The position numbers and the translations under genes are program-made. From positions 2,728,001 to 2,792,000 of the forward strand of contig NZ_CP117430.1 of NCBI RefSeq assembly GCF_030687395.1: a DNA stretch of 64,000 nucleotides. The letters run 5' to 3'. The first letter of the stretch is position 1, and each line of letters opens with the position of its first letter. This stretch comes from Pseudomonas wuhanensis (GTDB taxonomy: Bacteria; Pseudomonadota; Gammaproteobacteria; Pseudomonadales; Pseudomonadaceae). Of the stretch, positions 1 to 8,471 are shown piece by piece. A model generated the notes under the pieces. The model saw only the letters and a program-made list of their open reading frames with translations. It did not search any database and was not told the DNA's origin.

Positions 1-1
1 C

Positions 2-109
2 CGTGAGATGGACCAGCACAAGGCGCGGATGGAAGCGCTGGGCATCGAGACCGAACAAACGCAATTGAACCCGGCCTGGCTTGAGGCGGTGAAGCAGACG
101 CAGGTGTAA
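2..109 (+). CDS. C-terminal fragment of an unidentified protein
   Basis: An open frame enters from the left edge and stops at TAA 107-109, giving the last 35 residues of a protein ending in ...WLEAVKQTQV. The fragment is hydrophilic, probably helical and rich in Glu, Gln and Lys. I do not recognise the family from this tail. The 150 bases that follow, up to the cyclase gene, show no further gene. Confidence 0.5.
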   Translation, partial: REMDQHKARMEALGIETEQTQLNPAWLEAVKQTQV

Positions 110-259
110 TAATACGATCGTTGGCGATGAGCATTTTCGTGCAAATCACCTATCGTATCCGTTGATGGGTCATAGTGGTCTGAGCGCCGGCCACGGCTGG
201 CTGGCGCTAAAAGGGCGAACGGGAAAATTCGCCATTGCATAAGGGATTCAGGGAGCGTC

Positions 260-1837
260 ATGGGGCATCCGTTCGTCAAAGATCGTATTGAAAGCACCCG
301 GCTCGCCGCGCCTTGGGTGCCCGGGCAGATTGAGTCGAAACTCAAGGTTCGATACGCAGTCTCCCTACTTGTTGCGGTGTGCCTGTCCATGACGGCCATT
401 GTGATCGGGGAAGGCTGGAACGCGCGGCAGTATCATTTGCGCGGCAGCGAAGTGGAGATGTCCAACCTGGCGCAAACCCTGGCCTCGCAGGCGCGAGCAT
501 CGATCAAACAGGCCGACACGCTGCTGTTTGCCGTGGTGGACCGCCTTGAAAACGACGGTATGGAGCCAGCGAGAATTCCCAGGCTGCAAAGTTTGCTCCA
601 CGCCCAGCGCGGTGAACTGGCGCAGATCCATGGGCTGTTCGTTTTCGACGAAGAAGGACGCTGGCTTGCCAACTCCAATAACGCTGTGTTGCCCAATGCC
701 AATAACTCCGACCGTGAATATTTCATCTACCACCGTGATCATCCCGACCGCGGCCCTCATATCGGTCCATCGATAAGAAGTCGCTCGACCGGTGAGTGGG
801 TCATGACCGTGTCACGCAGGATCAATCACGCCGATGGGCGGTTTGCCGGCGTGGTGGCGGCTTCGATCTATCTCAAACATTTCCTGGACTTGTACAACAG
901 CATCGACATGGGCAATAACGGGGTGGTCAATCTGATCGCCGATAACGCCACCATCGTCGTTCGCCGCCCGTTCAAGGAAACCGATATCGGCACCAGCATC
1001 GCCAAGGGGCCGCTGTTTACCCAGTTGTTGCCCAAGGGCGATTTCGGTACGGCAATCGTCAAATCCTACGTGGACGGGGTGGAGCGGGTGGTGGGGTTTC
1101 GGCGGGTCGAGGGTTATCCGCTTATCGTTTTTACCGCGCTCGACAAGGAAGAAGTCCTGGCCAGCTGGCGGCAGGAGGCAATGCTCAGTGCGGGCATCGT
1201 CTCATTGCTGCTGGGGTTTCTGGGCGTTCTCGGCTATCGCCTGATCCGTGTCATGAAGCAGCAGAATCATATTCAGAACGAATTGCTGGAGGCTCAGGAA
1301 AAACTCATTGAGGTCAACCACAGCCTCAAATTGCTGGCTCTGGAGGATGCACTGACCGGGCTTTCCAACCGGCGTCAATTCGACCTGTTCATCCTGGCGG
1401 AAATGGGCCGTGCCAGACGTACCCACACCAGCCTTGCGTTGCTGATGATCGATGTCGATCATTTCAAGAGTTTCAATGATCACTACGGTCATTTGGCGGG
1501 CGATGAGTGTTTGCGCAAGATCAGCACCATCATCACCGACAACATCCAGCGCCCCGGCGATCTCGCTGCCCGCTTCGGTGGTGAGGAGTTTACGGTGGTG
1601 CTGCCCGGCACCGATTATGTGGGGGCGTTTTTGGTGGCGGAAAAGATCCGTCGCGCGGTTCAGCAAATGGACATCAAGCATAGTGGCAGCCCCGAAGGCC
1701 TCGTCACGGTCAGCCTGGGGGTCTGTGCCTACAACCAGACGGCGCAGAGCGAGCCCGAAGATTTGATCGGCGCAGCAGACAAGGCGCTGTATGTGGCCAA
1801 GGCCAGTGGCCGGAACATGAGCGTCATTGCCAACTGA
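260..1837 (+). CDS. Membrane diguanylate cyclase with periplasmic Cache-type sensor (GGDEF)
   Basis: 525 residues. A membrane segment at about 33-52 is followed by a long periplasmic domain (about 55-305) of double-Cache/PDC type, a second membrane segment at about 308-327, a short coiled coil (335-358) and a GGDEF domain (about 360-525). The active site reads GGEEF at 440-444. An RxxD inhibitory site (R431-D434) sits exactly five residues before it, so the enzyme should make c-di-GMP from two GTP and be product-inhibited. The start follows an AGGGAG ribosome site. The sensed ligand cannot be told from sequence. It is monocistronic and convergent with the next gene. Confidence 0.9.
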   Translation: MGHPFVKDRIESTRLAAPWVPGQIESKLKVRYAVSLLVAVCLSMTAIVIGEGWNARQYHLRGSEVEMSNLAQTLASQARASIKQADTLLFAVVDRLENDGMEPARIPRLQSLLHAQRGELAQIHGLFVFDEEGRWLANSNNAVLPNANNSDREYFIYHRDHPDRGPHIGPSIRSRSTGEWVMTVSRRINHADGRFAGVVAASIYLKHFLDLYNSIDMGNNGVVNLIADNATIVVRRPFKETDIGTSIAKGPLFTQLLPKGDFGTAIVKSYVDGVERVVGFRRVEGYPLIVFTALDKEEVLASWRQEAMLSAGIVSLLLGFLGVLGYRLIRVMKQQNHIQNELLEAQEKLIEVNHSLKLLALEDALTGLSNRRQFDLFILAEMGRARRTHTSLALLMIDVDHFKSFNDHYGHLAGDECLRKISTIITDNIQRPGDLAARFGGEEFTVVLPGTDYVGAFLVAEKIRRAVQQMDIKHSGSPEGLVTVSLGVCAYNQTAQSEPEDLIGAADKALYVAKASGRNMSVIAN

Positions 1838-1852
1838 ACTCAACCAGACCGG

Positions 1853-2239
1853 TTACTGCCCTGAACGAGTCGGGTGCCGCAATCTCCATAACCGGATCAG
1901 TCGCAGGTAGATCAGCACGTTGATCGCCAGTACCACGCTGCCCAGCCCCAACTGAATCGTGGGTGTCAGCCCGGCCGGATAAATAATCGGCCACACGTAA
2001 TGTTCAATAAAACCGCCGCCATAACCGGTTTGCCCGGCTGCATGGCGCATGAGGTTTTCCCATTCGGTCAGTGGGCACGACAGGTGGAAAACTTCCACGA
2101 TCACGCCCCACACGGCGGCGGGCAGGTGCCACCAGGCCAGGTGGTGCCATTTGAGCACCAGCAGCCCGCCGAACAGCACGAACAGAATGAACAGCAAGTG
2201 AGACAGCACCAGCCCGTCGGCGGCGATTCGGTAAAGCAT
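1853..2239 (-). CDS. DUF2784 family small membrane protein
   Basis: 128 residues with three or four hydrophobic segments. The sequence begins MLYRIAADGLVLSHLLFIL and carries the W/H-rich core and the HLSCPLTEWEN motif typical of DUF2784 proteins. The function of the family is unknown. An AGGAAG ribosome site precedes the ATG. It lies 60 bases downstream of the DapA-like gene on the same strand and may be read with it. Confidence 0.8.
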   Translation of the reverse strand: MLYRIAADGLVLSHLLFILFVLFGGLLVLKWHHLAWWHLPAAVWGVIVEVFHLSCPLTEWENLMRHAAGQTGYGGGFIEHYVWPIIYPAGLTPTIQLGLGSVVLAINVLIYLRLIRLWRLRHPTRSGQ

Positions 2240-2299
2240 GTCGACTTCCTGACGCGTTATGTGAATCGCTCCATGGTACTCGGGCTGGGCGCGTGTGCT

Positions 2300-3175
2300 C
2301 TATCGATTGCTGTTCTCAAGCACTGCCAGTACTTCTTTCAAACGCACCGCCGTGGCTTCGCTGCTACGTTGCATCGGCGCGCGCAGCTCGTCGTGGATCA
2401 ACCCTTCAAGGGCCAGGGCGGTTTTCACCGGGGCGGGATTGGGCTCGATGAACAGGCTGTGGATCAACGGCAGCAACTGGAAGAACGTCGTCCGGCCATC
2501 CGCTAACCGGTTGTCGCGAAGCTGCTGATACAGCCTCACGAACAGCTCGGGATGAACATGGGCCGAGGCGGCAATCGCGCCTTTGGCACCGAGGCACAAA
2601 GCACCGAATATCTGGTGGTCTTCACCGCACAGCACGTCGACTTTGCCGCTGCAGAGCAGCGCAAGGGTGGTGGCTGGATTACCGCCGCAGTCCTTGATCG
2701 CGACGATCCGCTCGTGGCGGACGATCCGCAGCAAGGTCGCCTGCTCGAAGGCTATGCCGGTGCGATAGGGAATGTCGTAGAGAATCACCGGGACGCTGGA
2801 AGCATCGGCGACGGTCTTGAAAAACGCTTCGAGGCCGGCCTGGGAAGGGCGGATGTAGTACGGCGGTGGAACCAGCAAACCCGCCAGGGCACGTTTCAGG
2901 ATTTCGCCTTGAAATTGCAGCAATTCGGCAAGGTTGTTGCCGGCCAGACCCATGACTACACGTTCTGGTGCAACCCGTTCCAGCACCGCATCGAGCACTG
3001 CCAGTTGCTCATGTTTGCCCAGCGCTGCGGCTTCCCCGGTGGTGCCGCAGACCACAATGCCATCAACGCCTTTTTCCAGCAGATGACTGACCAGCCGCCG
3101 CAACCCTTCGAAGTCGATCGCGCCATTGTGAAACGGCGTAACGATGGGAACCCAGATACCTTGAAACGATGACAT
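2300..3175 (-). CDS. DapA-family aldolase/lyase (dihydrodipicolinate synthase-like)
   Basis: 291 residues, the usual length for the DHDPS/NAL class I aldolase TIM barrel. Visible are the GTTGE carboxylate-binding motif (44-48), Tyr107, Tyr133 in LYDIPYRTG, Arg138 and the Schiff-base Lys161 in IVAIKDCGG. Arg138 and the GTT motif match true 4-hydroxy-tetrahydrodipicolinate synthases. The isolated position, away from lysine genes, suggests a paralogue acting on another 2-oxo acid substrate. An AGGAG ribosome site lies 7-8 bases before the ATG. Substrate is uncertain. Confidence 0.82.
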   Translation of the reverse strand: MSSFQGIWVPIVTPFHNGAIDFEGLRRLVSHLLEKGVDGIVVCGTTGEAAALGKHEQLAVLDAVLERVAPERVVMGLAGNNLAELLQFQGEILKRALAGLLVPPPYYIRPSQAGLEAFFKTVADASSVPVILYDIPYRTGIAFEQATLLRIVRHERIVAIKDCGGNPATTLALLCSGKVDVLCGEDHQIFGALCLGAKGAIAASAHVHPELFVRLYQQLRDNRLADGRTTFFQLLPLIHSLFIEPNPAPVKTALALEGLIHDELRAPMQRSSEATAVRLKEVLAVLENSNR

Positions 3176-3568
3176 GCACTTTCTCCTGAAGGTTGACCGA
3201 TTTCGTCACCGTCAGAAGCGTAGAAGGAAGTCAGCAAGAAGGAGGGAGTGTCCGCCGCGCTCAATGTCCTGTCAGCTCATCTGACGGGACAGCGCGCCCC
3301 GGTCACATGAGCGACTGTTTCTTCGATTTAAGGGCGTGCGCAACGCAACCTTGCGCCTTGGCATTCAAGCCAATGACGACAGTGTTGAGATTGAAGGTTG
3401 CGGACATGGTTGCTTACACCCTGAATGAGGTGCTCAGTTTTAAAAGTCGGCGCGATATTTGTCAATCTCGAAAATCAGCACTGGTTGCGTGCAAGTGCGC
3501 AAGATTGTTCAAGCCATCCACCGTGACTGCTGGCACAGTCTGGGGTCTTTCCCTGGTTGCAGAGCGTT
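3176..3568. other. Intergenic region with no supported gene
   Basis: A 393-base gap between the DapA-like gene (leftward) and azlC (rightward). A 10-bp near-perfect hairpin lies near 3266-3290 (GTCCTGTCAG pairing with CTGACGGGAC) without a U tract. No gene with a convincing ribosome site was seen. The open frames crossing it run into azlC in another frame and are not supported. Confidence 0.5.
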
Positions 3569-4267
3569 ATGTCCAACTCACTCCTGCCGCGCAGTGCATT
3601 CCTTCGCGGTGCCGTGGCCATCATGCCGTTGTCCCTGGCGACCGCGCCTTGGGGGTTGCTGGCCGGCTCCATGGCCATCGAGGCCAATCTCACTCCGCTG
3701 CAAGGTCAGGGGCTGTCGAGCATCGTGTTTGCCGGCGCAGCTCAATTGGTCGCCATCGGCATGCTCAAGGGCGGCGCCGGGGTCTTTTCGATTCTGTTGA
3801 CCACGCTGTTGCTGACCTCCCAGCATTTGCTTTACGGGATGAGCATGCGTTCGGTGATTTCCCCGTTGCCGGGCCGCTGGCGTGTGGGGCTGGGTTTTTT
3901 GCTCACCGACGAGTTGTTCGCCCTGACCAGCCAGCATGACAAACAGCAGTTCAATCGTTGGTATGCCCTGGGCGTGGGCCTGACGTTTTACATCGCGTGG
4001 AACCTCTTCACCCTGGCGGGCATTGTGCTGGGCAGCAGCATTCCGGGCCTTGAACACCTGGGGTTGGATTTCTCTATCGCGGCGACCTTTATCGCCTTGA
4101 TCACACCAGTGGTGCGCAACGTTCCGACGGTAGTCTGCGTGGCGGTCTCGCTGTTCTGTTCGGTGCTGTTCAGCTATTGGCAATGGGGCTCGGCCCTGGT
4201 GTTGTCAGGGTTGGCGGGCATGACCGCAGGCTTTATCTGCAACAAACTCTACGTGGGGCGCACATGA
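3569..4267 (+). CDS. azlC: AzlC family branched-chain amino acid exporter, large subunit
   Basis: 232 residues, mostly hydrophobic, with about five or six membrane segments. The AzlC signature appears as the N-terminal segment RGAVAIMPLSLATAPWGLLA and the SIVFAGAAQLVAI motif. AzlC pairs with AzlD to export branched-chain amino acids or analogues through the inner membrane. The start is taken at the ATG 3569, because the upstream TTG in frame has no better ribosome site. Its stop overlaps the azlD start (ATGA), so the two are translationally coupled. Confidence 0.88.
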   Translation: MSNSLLPRSAFLRGAVAIMPLSLATAPWGLLAGSMAIEANLTPLQGQGLSSIVFAGAAQLVAIGMLKGGAGVFSILLTTLLLTSQHLLYGMSMRSVISPLPGRWRVGLGFLLTDELFALTSQHDKQQFNRWYALGVGLTFYIAWNLFTLAGIVLGSSIPGLEHLGLDFSIAATFIALITPVVRNVPTVVCVAVSLFCSVLFSYWQWGSALVLSGLAGMTAGFICNKLYVGRT

Positions 4268-4578
4268 TGGTCTGGGCTGTGATTATCGGGATGGGCCTGC
4301 TGGTGTTCCTGAACCGCTACGTATTTCTCGAGCCTCGGCTGCCGGTGCGCTTGAGCAGCAATGCCCGGCAGTTCCTCGGTTTCGCGGTGCCGGGCATGCT
4401 CACGGCGATTTGCGGACCGATCGTGTTCATGCCCGACAAGCAGCTGAACCTGCAATGGGACAACCCCTACCTGATCAGTTCGCTGGTGGCCGTGGGCCTG
4501 GTACTTTACACCCGCAATACGTTGCTCAGCATGTTGTTGAGCATGGGTTTTTTCTTTTTGCTGCGGTGGTGGCTGTGA
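4264..4578 (+). CDS. azlD: AzlD family branched-chain amino acid exporter, small subunit
   Basis: 104 residues with four hydrophobic segments and the AzlD-type pattern GMLTAICGPIVF. It starts at ATG 4264, overlapping the azlC stop by four bases (a second Met codon follows at once). The small subunit is required with AzlC for transport. No separate promoter is visible. Confidence 0.87.
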   Translation: MMVWAVIIGMGLLVFLNRYVFLEPRLPVRLSSNARQFLGFAVPGMLTAICGPIVFMPDKQLNLQWDNPYLISSLVAVGLVLYTRNTLLSMLLSMGFFFLLRWWL

Positions 4579-4639
4579 GTTGTCCGGGGCGAAACTGAAC
4601 TACGCTTAACGGATGATCCCTTGAGGACGGGAGGTGGAC

Positions 4640-4798
4640 ATGGCCACTGAACCAAAGCGTCCAGACCTGGATGAAGACACCGATGAACCCACGCAAGAAG
4701 AGATCGAGCGGCAGAGGCGTTCGACGCCGGACTGGAAGCACCCCGACGACGGTAAAGAACTGTCGGACCGTGACCAGGAGCGCCCGTTGAAACCCTGA
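4640..4798 (+). CDS. Small charged protein of unknown function (52 aa)
   Basis: A 52-residue hydrophilic reading frame rich in Asp, Glu, Arg and Pro (starts MATEPKRPDLDEDTDEPTQE). It has a strong ribosome site (GGGAGGTGG) seven or so bases before the ATG and is followed 17 bases later by a good terminator. These two signals are the support for it being real. The composition suggests an unstructured protein. I do not recognise a family. Confidence 0.6.
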   Translation: MATEPKRPDLDEDTDEPTQEEIERQRRSTPDWKHPDDGKELSDRDQERPLKP

Positions 4799-4815
4799 TC
4801 GGTCTGCACATGCCC

Positions 4816-4846
4816 AAAAGCCCCGCCATTGATGGCGGGGCTTTTT
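4816..4846 (+). terminator. Rho-independent terminator
   Basis: Stem AAAAGCCCCGCC / GGCGGGGCTTTTT with an ATTGAT loop, following the 52-residue gene. The A and T runs on both sides would let it work in either direction. Confidence 0.85.
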
Positions 4847-5053
4847 AATTTCCGATGCCTGAAATGCAATCACCTGTGGTAAGGCAATGTGCCGTTGCAG
4901 ACAGAGAAATGTACCGGGAAATACAGTCTGTTGAGCCACTGTTGCTGGGTAAACACAGGCTGTTCCCCGTCATGAGCTTATGCATAAATAGAATTTAAAA
5001 TTGCACCTGTAAGCGCGTTATGGTCTATAAAAATAACCCTTCAGGAGCCCCTG

Positions 5054-6001
5054 ATGAATCTGTCCCGATACCTGCGCGGTCTGTTGGCCAGCGCCCTGTT
5101 TGCCGCGCCTTTGACCTACGGCGCCGACCCCGTGGTGTTGCACGTCGGCGATCAGAACTACTACAACATTCGCGCCTCGGTGGAGGCTTCAGGGGTGCTG
5201 CAAGGAGCGCCCTATACCGTCGACTGGAAGCACTTCCAGGCCGCTGCGCCGCTGGCCGAAGCGCTGAATACCGGCGCGTTGGACCTGGGTTTTCTCGGTG
5301 ATTCAGGTTTTCTGTTTCTGGCCGCCAAACAGGCACCGGTCAAGCTGATCGGCGTGTCGCGGCAGAACCCGGACACCATCGCCTTGCTGGTACCCAAGGA
5401 TTCGCCGGTCAAAACCATCGCCGACCTCAAGGGCAAGAAAGTCGCTTACTGGCCCGGCGCCTGGAGCCAGCAGTTGACCTTGCGCGCTCTGGAGCAAGCC
5501 GATTTGCCGGAGAACTACGTCGACTTCATCAAACTGATGCCAATCGACGCCGCTGCCGCGTTACCCCAAGGCAGCATCGACGCGTTTCCGGTCTGGGAAC
5601 CCTACATTTCCCAGCAGATACTGTTCTCCGGCGCCCGACCGATTCTCACCGCCAAAAACCTGATGCCCGGTCTCAGCGCCATCGCCGCCTCGACGCCTTC
5701 GATCGACAGCAAACGCGAAGCCATTGCCGACTTCCTGGTGCGCCTGAAAAAGGCCCGGGCCTGGGTCGACAATCACACCGACGAGTACGCCGATCTCTGG
5801 GCGAAGAAGGCCAACCTGGACCAGAACGTGTCGCGCCTTTGGCTGCGTCAGGCCCACATGACCGTCGGCCCGGTGGATCAGCAGGCTGCGGTGGATCTGC
5901 AAAGCACCGCGGACTTCCTGTTCAAGGTCAAGGCATTGCCGGCCGCCCTGGCGACGGCACCGATTATCGACAGCTCGTTCCGGCAGGCACTGGCGCAATA
6001 A
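5054..6001 (+). CDS. Aliphatic sulfonate/taurine-type ABC transporter substrate-binding protein
   Basis: 315 residues. A signal peptide (1-23, cleaved after TYGA) is followed by an SsuA/TauA-like NMT1 domain: periplasmic ligand binding with the patterns GALDLGFLGDSGFLF and IADLKGKKVAYWPGA. Family members deliver sulfonates, taurine or nitrate analogues to an inner-membrane ABC transporter. No permease or ATPase gene is adjacent, so this is an orphan binding protein. A CAGGAG ribosome site precedes the ATG, and a TATAAA-like -10 lies 23-28 bases upstream of it. The exact ligand is unknown. Confidence 0.82.
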   Translation: MNLSRYLRGLLASALFAAPLTYGADPVVLHVGDQNYYNIRASVEASGVLQGAPYTVDWKHFQAAAPLAEALNTGALDLGFLGDSGFLFLAAKQAPVKLIGVSRQNPDTIALLVPKDSPVKTIADLKGKKVAYWPGAWSQQLTLRALEQADLPENYVDFIKLMPIDAAAALPQGSIDAFPVWEPYISQQILFSGARPILTAKNLMPGLSAIAASTPSIDSKREAIADFLVRLKKARAWVDNHTDEYADLWAKKANLDQNVSRLWLRQAHMTVGPVDQQAAVDLQSTADFLFKVKALPAALATAPIIDSSFRQALAQ

Positions 6002-6170
6002 CCGAAAATGGAAGGCATAACGCGAATCCGGGAGCGGGCGCCGGAACCAAACACTGTGTACCCTTATCCAACCTCGGCTTGCAGCGATCTGCGGGCCGGT
6101 CAAGGGATGAATGGGCGAGGGGTTTTTGCCATTAAACGTAATGACCGCAAGGTCTGGTCCAAGGCAAAAC

Positions 6171-7070
6171 ATGAAGCAGCTGGTCAAGGTTCTCTCCGCG
6201 TTCGCCATCGCAGTCGGCCTGTTTGGCTGCATCGCCGCGCCCATTGAAATGACGCCGCAGACGCAACAGGGGCTGCGCACTCAAGCGCCCATCCGCTTTC
6301 TGCTGACCTTCGACGACGGGCCCAGCGCGTCCGGTTTTTACAACCCGACGGTCACCGTGCTCGACAGCCTCGCGCGCAATCCGCTGCAACCCGACATTAA
6401 AGCGGTGTTCTTCGTACAGACCCGTGACTCACGCGCCGGCGGCAGTGAGGCAGGTCGACAGATCATGCGTCGCGAACACGCCGAAGGTCACTTGCTGGGC
6501 TTCCACACGGCCACGCGCCGGCACACCAACCATCGTTCTCTGGACCCGGAAGCACTGGAACAGTCGCTCACTGATGGCAGCGCAGATATTGCCGCGATCA
6601 CTGGCGCGTTGCCGACCCTGGTGCGCCCGCCGTTCTGGAACTACGACAAGCGCACCTTCGCGGCCTATCAACAGCATGGCATGCACGTACTGCTGACCGA
6701 CCTGAGCGCCAATGACGGCAAGATCTGGGGCTTCAACGCCAGCCCCCGTCGGCGGGCCAACCTGCTGCGGCAACTGTCCGAAGTCCGCGAGCGCATTGCC
6801 CTCGGTGAGTTGCCGACGGTGGACGGGGTGATTCCGGTGGTGGTGACTTTTCACGACCTGAATCGCTACACCGCCCGGCATACCCGCGAATACCTGCAAA
6901 TCCTCCTCGACAGTGCCAGTGCCACCGGCTTGGTCACAGCCCAGAAAGCCTTTTACGACGACACGGCAGCACTGCAGCAGGCGGCCATGGCGCGTACTGT
7001 CCGGGACAGTTCAGAGGCGGTGGAGTTGCCAGGGATCTGGAACTGGTTATGGGGCGCAGATACCCACTGA
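6171..7070 (+). CDS. Polysaccharide deacetylase family lipoprotein
   Basis: 299 residues from the chosen ATG. The N-terminus is a lipoprotein signal with lipobox LFGC (Cys20). The rest is a NodB-type carbohydrate esterase 4 fold: LTFDDGPS supplies the catalytic Asp and a metal Asp, GFHTATRRH the metal His residues, and VRPPFWNYD the third motif. It probably removes N- or O-acetyl groups from an envelope or exported glycan, at the membrane face. Upstream in-frame Met codons would bury the signal peptide, so the start at 6171 is preferred despite a weak ribosome site. Confidence 0.8.
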   Translation: MKQLVKVLSAFAIAVGLFGCIAAPIEMTPQTQQGLRTQAPIRFLLTFDDGPSASGFYNPTVTVLDSLARNPLQPDIKAVFFVQTRDSRAGGSEAGRQIMRREHAEGHLLGFHTATRRHTNHRSLDPEALEQSLTDGSADIAAITGALPTLVRPPFWNYDKRTFAAYQQHGMHVLLTDLSANDGKIWGFNASPRRRANLLRQLSEVRERIALGELPTVDGVIPVVVTFHDLNRYTARHTREYLQILLDSASATGLVTAQKAFYDDTAALQQAAMARTVRDSSEAVELPGIWNWLWGADTH

Positions 7071-7202
7071 GCGATGTCGGACGATTGATTGTGTAGCAGC
7101 TGTCGAGCTTGCGAGGCGGCTATAGAACTCGCTGGCGTGTTGCGCAAGTTGAACTATTCTCAGTGGATCCAATCGCGAAACCATCCAGGGGAGGCATCCG
7201 CC

Positions 7203-7454
7203 ATGGTTCAACTTGCGCAGCTTTGCCAAATTGTGGAGTCCGGTTTCAAACCGCTGTCCTGCGAATGCACCGTGAATCACGATGAAACATTGCGGATCAA
7301 GGTCTTCGATCGCACCAGCGGACGGATTGAGCTGTTGATCACCGGTGTATCGCCCGAAGAATTGACCAGTGTCCGCGATATTTCCAACCTGATCGGCGAA
7401 CTTCGCACCGAAATGCGCGCCGGTCGCAGAGCTCTCGCCGGTGTCATGGCCTAG
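7203..7454 (+). CDS. DUF1652 family protein
   Basis: 83 residues: a small soluble alpha/beta protein of the Pseudomonas DUF1652 family (core GFKPLSCECTVNHDETLRIKV), with unknown function. The start at 7203 follows GGGGAGG. It ends four bases inside the 3' end of the convergent catR gene. Confidence 0.78.
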   Translation: MVQLAQLCQIVESGFKPLSCECTVNHDETLRIKVFDRTSGRIELLITGVSPEELTSVRDISNLIGELRTEMRAGRRALAGVMA

Positions 7455-8341
7455 AGTCTGTCGCGCGGCAGCAGTTCATCAATCATCTGCAAACAATGAT
7501 TCAACCCCGGCGATACATCGCCCACGCGCCTGCTGAGGATGATCGGCGAGGTGGCGTTGTCTTCCAGCACCGGTGTGAAGCCGATATCGTCGCGGTGCAG
7601 CAACTGCACTGAGGCCGGGACCAACGTCACCCCGATTCCCGCACCCACCAGGCCGATTGCTGTTTGCAATTCGTTGGTCCATTGCGCCACGTTGATGTGT
7701 ACGCCATAGGATTCAAACAACGCGATCACGTGGTCGGCGTAGCTGGGGCGCGGGTTGCCGGGGTAGAGCACGAAGGGTTCTTTTGCCAGTTCACGAAGGC
7801 TGATGGGCCCGGCCAGTAATGGATGGCCGGCGGGGAGGGCGGCGACCAGTCGGTCTTCAGTCAAAACAGTCTGGATGATCGCCGGGTCGTCGATGCGGAT
7901 TCGCCCGAAACCAATATCAATGCGCCCCGCCTTGAGCGCCTGCACCTGTTGCAACGTGGTCATTTCCGAGAGCCCCAACTCGAGCGCCAGCGGCTCACCG
8001 CTGCGCAGTCGGCGGATCAGTTCCGGCAGCACGCCATAGAGGGTCGATGGCGCAAAGCCGATGCCCAGCCAGGTCTTTTCGCCCAGGCCAATCCGCCGCG
8101 TGTTGTCGCAGACCTTGCCCAACTGCTCGAGCAGGGCGGTGGAATGTTCATGGAAAAACCGCCCGGCGTCGGTCAGCTTTAGCGGTCGGCCGCGTTCCAG
8201 CAGCAGTACCCCGAGTTCATCTTCCAGCTGCTGGATCTGCCGGCTCAGCGGCGGTTGGGCGATGTGCAGCAGTTCGGCGGCGCGGGTGAAGTTGAGGGTT
8301 TGAGCCAACACCTGAAAATACCGCAGGTGACGCAGTTCCAT
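7451..8341 (-). CDS. catR: LysR-type activator of catechol catabolism, CatR
   Basis: 296 residues. The N-terminal winged helix-turn-helix (1-60: MELRHLRYFQVLAQTLNFTR, then AELLHIAQPPLSRQIQQLE) is of CatR/BenM/CatM type and is followed by the effector-binding domain (about 90-290). CatR activates catBC in response to cis,cis-muconate. It is divergent from catB with a 130-base gap that holds a LysR-type palindrome. The gene position and sequence both support CatR. Confidence 0.9.
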   Translation of the reverse strand: MELRHLRYFQVLAQTLNFTRAAELLHIAQPPLSRQIQQLEDELGVLLLERGRPLKLTDAGRFFHEHSTALLEQLGKVCDNTRRIGLGEKTWLGIGFAPSTLYGVLPELIRRLRSGEPLALELGLSEMTTLQQVQALKAGRIDIGFGRIRIDDPAIIQTVLTEDRLVAALPAGHPLLAGPISLRELAKEPFVLYPGNPRPSYADHVIALFESYGVHINVAQWTNELQTAIGLVGAGIGVTLVPASVQLLHRDDIGFTPVLEDNATSPIILSRRVGDVSPGLNHCLQMIDELLPRDRL

Positions 8342-8368
8342 GGGGGCCTCCGAACGTCAATCTGTTGA

Positions 8369-8383
8369 ATACCTTTAAGGTAT
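8369..8383. promoter_or_regulatory. Probable CatR operator (T-N11-A palindrome)
   Basis: A perfect 15-bp palindrome, ATACCTTTAAGGTAT, lies between catR and catB and contains the LysR-type T-N11-A core. It is close to the catR start, as expected for a site serving autoregulation of catR and activation of catB. Binding by CatR is inferred from position and symmetry. Confidence 0.6.
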
Positions 8384-8471
8384 CGAGTCAGACCAATTCT
8401 ATATTGGCTTCCCGAAAAAAGCCGTACCAGAATCGGTTCCAGAACTTTAAGAACCTGACGGGTATCGCGAC

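Noticed and set aside
3193..3939. Forward open frame of about 250 codons before and inside azlC
   Set aside because: It runs into azlC in another frame, begins with low-complexity sequence and has no family pattern.
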